This document shows positions 5,268 to 8,637 of a stretch of DNA of 8,637 nucleotides, in pieces; position 1 is the first letter of the stretch, and the number at the start of each line of letters is the position of its first letter. The stretch comes from Verrucomicrobiota bacterium. Its GTDB lineage: Bacteria > Verrucomicrobiota > Verrucomicrobiia > Chthoniobacterales > UBA10450. The stretch spans positions 1-8,637 of the forward strand of contig QHOQ01000204.1 in NCBI GenBank assembly GCA_003219355.1, written 5' to 3'. The notes under the pieces are model-generated. The model searched no databases. It saw only the letters and a program-made list of their open reading frames with translations, and was not told the origin of the DNA. Made by a program: the position numbers and the translations under genes.

Positions 5268-6439
5268 CGCTATCTGATTCGCCCCCCGTCGTCGCATCTT
5301 ATTGCGCGACGTTTCTAAAACCGGAGATGTTGCACATCTACCGGCAAATAACTGCCTTAGAGCGATGCCAGGCCGTAGTGATCGCGCAGAAGCGCGAAGA
5401 AGCCTTCCGCTATCCCTTTGAGCCGATTCATCTCATCGCAAAACCTTCCATCCATTTTCTGCGACGCTTTTGGTTCAGACAATTGCGTGATGCGCCGTGG
5501 CAAATTTCCGGGACTGAGCTTCGCGCGTTGCTGAGGATCTTAACAAAAACCGATGCGCGTCTTTTGCATATTTACTTCGGTCATATCGCCGTGCACCTTC
5601 TGCCGCTGATTCGCGCGTGGTCAAAGCCGTCGATTGTTTCCTTTCATGGCGCCGATGTGATGGTGGACATGAACAAAGCGGCGTATCGAAGCGCCACTCG
5701 GGAGATGCTTGATGCGGTAAAACTCGTGTTGGTCCGGTCGGAATCGTTGCGACGCGCAGTTATCGATCTAGGCTGCGACGAAAGTAAAATCGAAGTGCAA
5801 CGAACCGGCATTCCGCTTGACGAATTTCCACATCGCGGACGGAGTTTCCCACCCCGCGGTCGCGGGGGCGAATGGCGGTTCGTGCAGGCTGGCCGTTTGA
5901 TCGAGAAAAAGGGCCTGCCGATCACGTTCCATGCTTTCGCGAGATTTTCAGAGGAATATCCAAACGCGAGGTTAACCATAGCTGGAGAAGGGCCGTTGCT
6001 CAGCACACTTCAAGAACTGGCGCGCGAACTGAAGATCGACAATCGCGTTTCGTTTACTGGTTTCATTTCGCAGGAGCAACTGCGCGACCTGTTTTATGCG
6101 TCGCACATTTTCATGCACCCAAGCGAAACCGGTTCTGACGGAAATCAGGAAGGAATTCCAAATTCAATGCTGGAAGCTATGGCAAGCGGACTGCCGGTCT
6201 TCGCGACCCAGCATGGCGGGATTCCCGAAGCAATCGAAAATGGCGTGAGCGGCGTGCTTGTGCCTGAACGCGACGATAAAGCGCTTGTGCGCGCGCTGTT
6301 CGAGGCAGCGCAAGATCGACATTTTCTCTCAGGCATTGGACGCGCGGGTGCGGAGGCGGTCGCAGAAAAGTTTGATCAGTCTACCCAGGTGCGGCGCTTG
6401 GAAGATATTTATTTGCGACTGATTGGTAGGAGCGATTGA
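5246..6439 (+). CDS. Family 4 glycosyltransferase (AmsK/WcaL-like)
   Basis: A retaining GT-B glycosyltransferase of about 397 residues, probably adding a sugar from a nucleotide-sugar donor during exopolysaccharide or LPS outer-chain assembly at the cytoplasmic face. Visible marks: an N-terminal acceptor domain with SFHGADVM (Gly135 region); donor-domain loop AGRLIEKKG (Arg217, Lys222); TIAGEGPL; VSFTGFISQEQL; HPSETGSDGNQEGIPNSMLEA with the EX7E pair Glu302/Glu310; and ASGLPVFATQHGGIPEAIENG. The GSDGNQEGIPNSMLEAMASG style recalls AmsK/WcaL-type enzymes of capsular or colanic-acid-like polysaccharides. The start is uncertain: an in-frame TGA at 5240-5242 leaves only TTG 5246, TTG 5261 or ATG 5327. 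The last would cut into ASYCATFLKPEMLHIYRQ, which looks like the family's first strand, so a TTG within the repeat is favoured. No Shine-Dalgarno is seen. The stop lies 5 bases from the stop of the opposing gene. Confidence 0.9.
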   Translation: MSVGPLKPLSDSPPVVASYCATFLKPEMLHIYRQITALERCQAVVIAQKREEAFRYPFEPIHLIAKPSIHFLRRFWFRQLRDAPWQISGTELRALLRILTKTDARLLHIYFGHIAVHLLPLIRAWSKPSIVSFHGADVMVDMNKAAYRSATREMLDAVKLVLVRSESLRRAVIDLGCDESKIEVQRTGIPLDEFPHRGRSFPPRGRGGEWRFVQAGRLIEKKGLPITFHAFARFSEEYPNARLTIAGEGPLLSTLQELARELKIDNRVSFTGFISQEQLRDLFYASHIFMHPSETGSDGNQEGIPNSMLEAMASGLPVFATQHGGIPEAIENGVSGVLVPERDDKALVRALFEAAQDRHFLSGIGRAGAEAVAEKFDQSTQVRRLEDIYLRLIGRSD

Positions 6440-6444
6440 CTCAG

Positions 6445-7488
6445 TCACCCGTCGCGTTCGAAAAACTTCGCCAGCTGCGAACACACTGCTTGAAAAGAGA
6501 GCCGCTCCAAGGCGCGCTCTTGCGAATCGGCGATAATCGCGGCGCGCGAATCAGCATTTTTCAATAACCCAAGCGCGACGGAAGCGATTTCGTCGATGGT
6601 GCGTCCCTGACCACATGTCTTCGGGAACGCGATCCTTTCAATCGCGCCGTCTCCGCCCACGCAAACGGTCCGGCAGAGAAGCGCGTCGCCCGCCACCTGA
6701 CCCGGCACACGACTACGGTCGAGTTGCAAAATTATCTTATGTCTAGCCACCTCTCTCAGGTAATCCGGATACGATTTTTCTTGCTCGATTGTGTGGAATT
6801 TTCCTTCTGGAAATTTTATCTCCCAAAGCAATCGTCGCGCCTTGTATCCATCCAGATTGACTACCGTGACCGGCTCGCCTGTCTCTTCACAAAGCTGCCG
6901 CGCGACGAGCAGCGCCGCAAAATGGTTGCGTGAGGGCACGTCCCATTCGCGTGTGCCGAGAAAGATTCCCGATTGGTCGTTAGGCGGCACCGAGAAGTTC
7001 CATTGTCGGTCCTCCAGCGGGTATGGTGTTGGAATGAAGGCGACTGTGGCAGGACTATATTTCCAACGTGCGCGCTGATAGATCTCCGCAGCTTCCGGTG
7101 TCGTCGCAATGCAGCCATCGGCTTGTCTCACAATTTTCATGAAGCGCGATAACTTCTCGTGATCGCATAATTGTTGAGCGATCTGGTGCAGGCCGGTCTC
7201 CTTGAGGGAAACTGCGACTGTCCGGCCGTGCTTTTTGAGCTCGGTCAAGGCGCGCTCTGAATTTCTAAAATCGCGGCGCAAAAGGAGAAGGACCGGCGTG
7301 GCCTCCACGATCGCGCGACGCGTGTCGTAATGAAAAACGCCGCGCGTGCACGCAGCGTAACCGTGGAAATTGACGGGTGGATGCTCTTGCCCGCCCGAGG
7401 TGGCTGGCTCATGAAAATGTTGTTCAGGGTCGCGGCCGCCCGGGTTGAGAACGGTCAACCGAAATTGGTCTGCGCCGAGCGACGCCAT
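6445..7488 (-). CDS. Putative GT-B-like glycosyltransferase, divergent
   Basis: A 347-residue soluble protein without signal peptide or membrane segments. The second half looks like the donor domain of a GT-B enzyme: SGIFLGTREWDVPSRNHFAALLVA (about 173-195), VTVVNLDG (207-214), then QVAGDALLCRTVCVGGDGAIERIAFP (264-289), which parallels the acidic loop and small-residue-rich helix start of GT4 proteins. A canonical EX7E pair is missing; Asp268, Asp280 and Glu284 are the acidic residues there. The first half has LNPGGRDPEQHF near the start and a conserved-looking AVSLKETGLHQIA (92-104). The assignment rests on pattern resemblance only; an unknown family or non-enzymatic GT-B protein is possible. 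ATG 7488 follows the PBP stop by 3 bases in the same frame, so it is surely co-transcribed and probably translationally coupled with it. Confidence 0.6.
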   Translation of the reverse strand: MASLGADQFRLTVLNPGGRDPEQHFHEPATSGGQEHPPVNFHGYAACTRGVFHYDTRRAIVEATPVLLLLRRDFRNSERALTELKKHGRTVAVSLKETGLHQIAQQLCDHEKLSRFMKIVRQADGCIATTPEAAEIYQRARWKYSPATVAFIPTPYPLEDRQWNFSVPPNDQSGIFLGTREWDVPSRNHFAALLVARQLCEETGEPVTVVNLDGYKARRLLWEIKFPEGKFHTIEQEKSYPDYLREVARHKIILQLDRSRVPGQVAGDALLCRTVCVGGDGAIERIAFPKTCGQGRTIDEIASVALGLLKNADSRAAIIADSQERALERLSFQAVCSQLAKFFERDG

Positions 7489-7491
7489 TGC

Positions 7492-8637
7492 TTAGTCGCC
7501 GAGATCGCTCGGAGGCGGTGTCGCTGATTTCAGGAGGGTCTGTTCCTCGTTCACTTGATCGAGCGGCTTAACCGGTATCGCGCGCCGAATCTCAGCTGGT
7601 TTTTTCTCCTGCGGCTCGACTGGTATCGCTTTCCTGATCGGCGCGGCAGAGTCGGGCGTTTGATTGAGTGGCTCGCTTGCCGGTCCGCTAACTTTTTCGG
7701 GTGTCGCCGATTTCACTCGATTCTCGCCGGCGCTATCGTCGATCTTCGCCTTTTCCGCCAGCTCCTTTTCCGCTTCCGGTTCTGGCGCTGGCTTCAAAGT
7801 TGACTTGAGAGAATTGTACGGGTCTTTGTCCGCCAGCAACGTCGGGCTTTTTACGATTACCGGTGTGACTTTGCTAAGATCGACAGCCAGCTCTGCGCGC
7901 GGCAAATCCCCTGAAGGAAGGTCGCGGACAAGACGAGCGCGCGGCTCGCCGTGGACGTTGCATGATTCCGTCGGCATCTGCGTCGGTGTCGCGATTTCCA
8001 TGTAAGTGCTGCGTCGCTGAACGGCGTTGCCATTCGCGGTTGCAACGCCATCGTAACATTTATCGGTGGCGAGCAAACCTGATCGAGAGCAAATCTCGAC
8101 CTCCTTTAAATTTGCTGGGCGCATATTTTCTCGCGGCGGATAGCGCTCGGCGGCCGCGTTCATGATGTCGACCCAGACCGGCAAAGCCAGCTCCCGGCCA
8201 AACGCGCCGCGGTAAATTTTTTGAGGCTTGTCGAAGCCCATCCAAACCGCGCAGGTAAAGTTGGAATCGTAACCAGCGAAAAGTGCATCCGTGAAATCGT
8301 AGGCGGTGCCAGTTTTCCCCGCTGCTGGCAATTTCTTCAAGCCAAATTGTGTGCGAGCAGCTTTGCCGGTTCCGGATTCGAGCGCATCGGCAAGGCAGGA
8401 ATGTACTTCATATGCGGTTTCGGGTTTGATGACAGTTTGCCGGGTGCGTGTTCGCTTTGCGTCCCATACCACCGTCCCGTCCTTTTCTTCAATGCGTTCC
8501 AAAATGTGCGGCGTGTTCGGTCGCCAACCGCCGTTTGGAAATATCGTGTAAGCGAGCGCGAGCTCGGCCAGCGTGATCTCGCTGCTCCCGAGAAATGTGG
8601 CCGGATACGGACGAAGCGAGGAACGAATGCCCGCCGC
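7492..8637 (-). CDS. Class A penicillin-binding protein (PBP1A/ponA type), C-terminal part; N-terminus outside window
   Basis: Bifunctional peptidoglycan synthase of the inner membrane. The window holds the last 381 residues; the frame is open to the right edge, and the TTG at 8502 is internal. From the edge it reads GIRSSLRPYPATFLGSSEITLAELALAYTIF in two adjoining blocks, typical of the PBP1A transpeptidase domain, then the KTG box (AAGKTGTAYD; KTG codons at 8316-8308) and AVWMGFDKP. The active-site SxxK, the SxN box and the glycosyltransferase domain would lie off the right edge. After the transpeptidase domain comes a Cys-containing segment (EICSRSGLLATDKCY), then an unusual hydrophilic tail of roughly 130 residues (about 7495-7905), rich in Pro, Lys, Glu and Ala, with internal near-repeats. 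The tail is expected to be periplasmic. It is followed in the same frame, TAA-GCA-ATG, by the glycosyltransferase-like gene. Confidence 0.93.
   Translation of the reverse strand, partial: AAGIRSSLRPYPATFLGSSEITLAELALAYTIFPNGGWRPNTPHILERIEEKDGTVVWDAKRTRTRQTVIKPETAYEVHSCLADALESGTGKAARTQFGLKKLPAAGKTGTAYDFTDALFAGYDSNFTCAVWMGFDKPQKIYRGAFGRELALPVWVDIMNAAAERYPPRENMRPANLKEVEICSRSGLLATDKCYDGVATANGNAVQRRSTYMEIATPTQMPTESCNVHGEPRARLVRDLPSGDLPRAELAVDLSKVTPVIVKSPTLLADKDPYNSLKSTLKPAPEPEAEKELAEKAKIDDSAGENRVKSATPEKVSGPASEPLNQTPDSAAPIRKAIPVEPQEKKPAEIRRAIPVKPLDQVNEEQTLLKSATPPPSDLGD

Noticed and set aside
5644..6006. Minus-strand open frame of 120 codons inside the GT4 gene
   Set aside because: Lies opposite conserved GT4 motifs (SFHGADV to AGEGPL) and has Ser/Arg/Pro-rich shadow composition.
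8500..8502. TTG at 8502 as the start of a short PBP-like protein
   Set aside because: The frame continues to the window edge with typical PBP1A sequence (SSEITLAELALAY), so this is an internal Leu codon.
1..8637. Defence island, toxin-antitoxin pair, prophage or secondary-metabolite cluster
   Set aside because: Every sizeable gene has a housekeeping or envelope explanation, and none carries nuclease, toxin, phage structural or biosynthetic motifs.

Overview
The window looks like an ordinary chromosomal segment of a Gram-negative bacterium, most likely of the Verrucomicrobiota (Chthoniobacterales/Spartobacteria-like soil lineages are my best guess). The reasons are an LPS/KDO gene (kdsD), mid-50s G+C by eye, several TTG starts, weak or absent Shine-Dalgarno sites, an elongation factor P with an unusual TPGNLRAF tip, and short dispersed-type palindromic repeats between genes. 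The taxonomic call is inference from remembered family resemblance, not from a search.

Layout. (1) 2-2278, plus strand: most of treY (maltooligosyltrehalose synthase), cut by the left edge. (2) 2274-2363: a REP-like paired inverted repeat that supplies the last bases and stop codon of treY and ends 5 bases before the next gene. (3) A minus-strand cluster read right to left: kdsD (4835-3864), efp (3813-3256) and an M50-like membrane metalloprotease (3178-2369). Its short intergenic gaps carry small repeats and a palindrome. (4) A divergent 68-base promoter region, then a small secreted proline-rich protein (4904-5200, plus). (5) A degenerate heptamer repeat leading into a GT4 glycosyltransferase (5246-6439, plus). 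(6) A minus-strand pair running in from the right edge: the C-terminal part of a class A penicillin-binding protein (8637-7492), followed 3 bases later and in the same frame by a glycosyltransferase-like protein (7488-6445), which converges on the GT4 gene with only 5 bases between stops.

Most genes concern the cell envelope (KDO precursor supply, peptidoglycan synthesis, sugar transfer, a membrane protease, an exported small protein), with trehalose synthesis and a translation factor beside them. There is no gene-free stretch longer than about 90 bases. I see no tRNA, rRNA, CRISPR array, insertion sequence, phage gene or defence/toxin module.

I do not find a convincing undescribed multi-gene system. 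The points most worth a second look are the EF-P tip substitution (Asn where a modified Lys/Arg is usual), the REP-like repeat forming the treY stop, the heptamer repeat family seen at two loci (one holding a start codon), and the in-frame TAA-GCA-ATG junction between the PBP and the glycosyltransferase-like gene.
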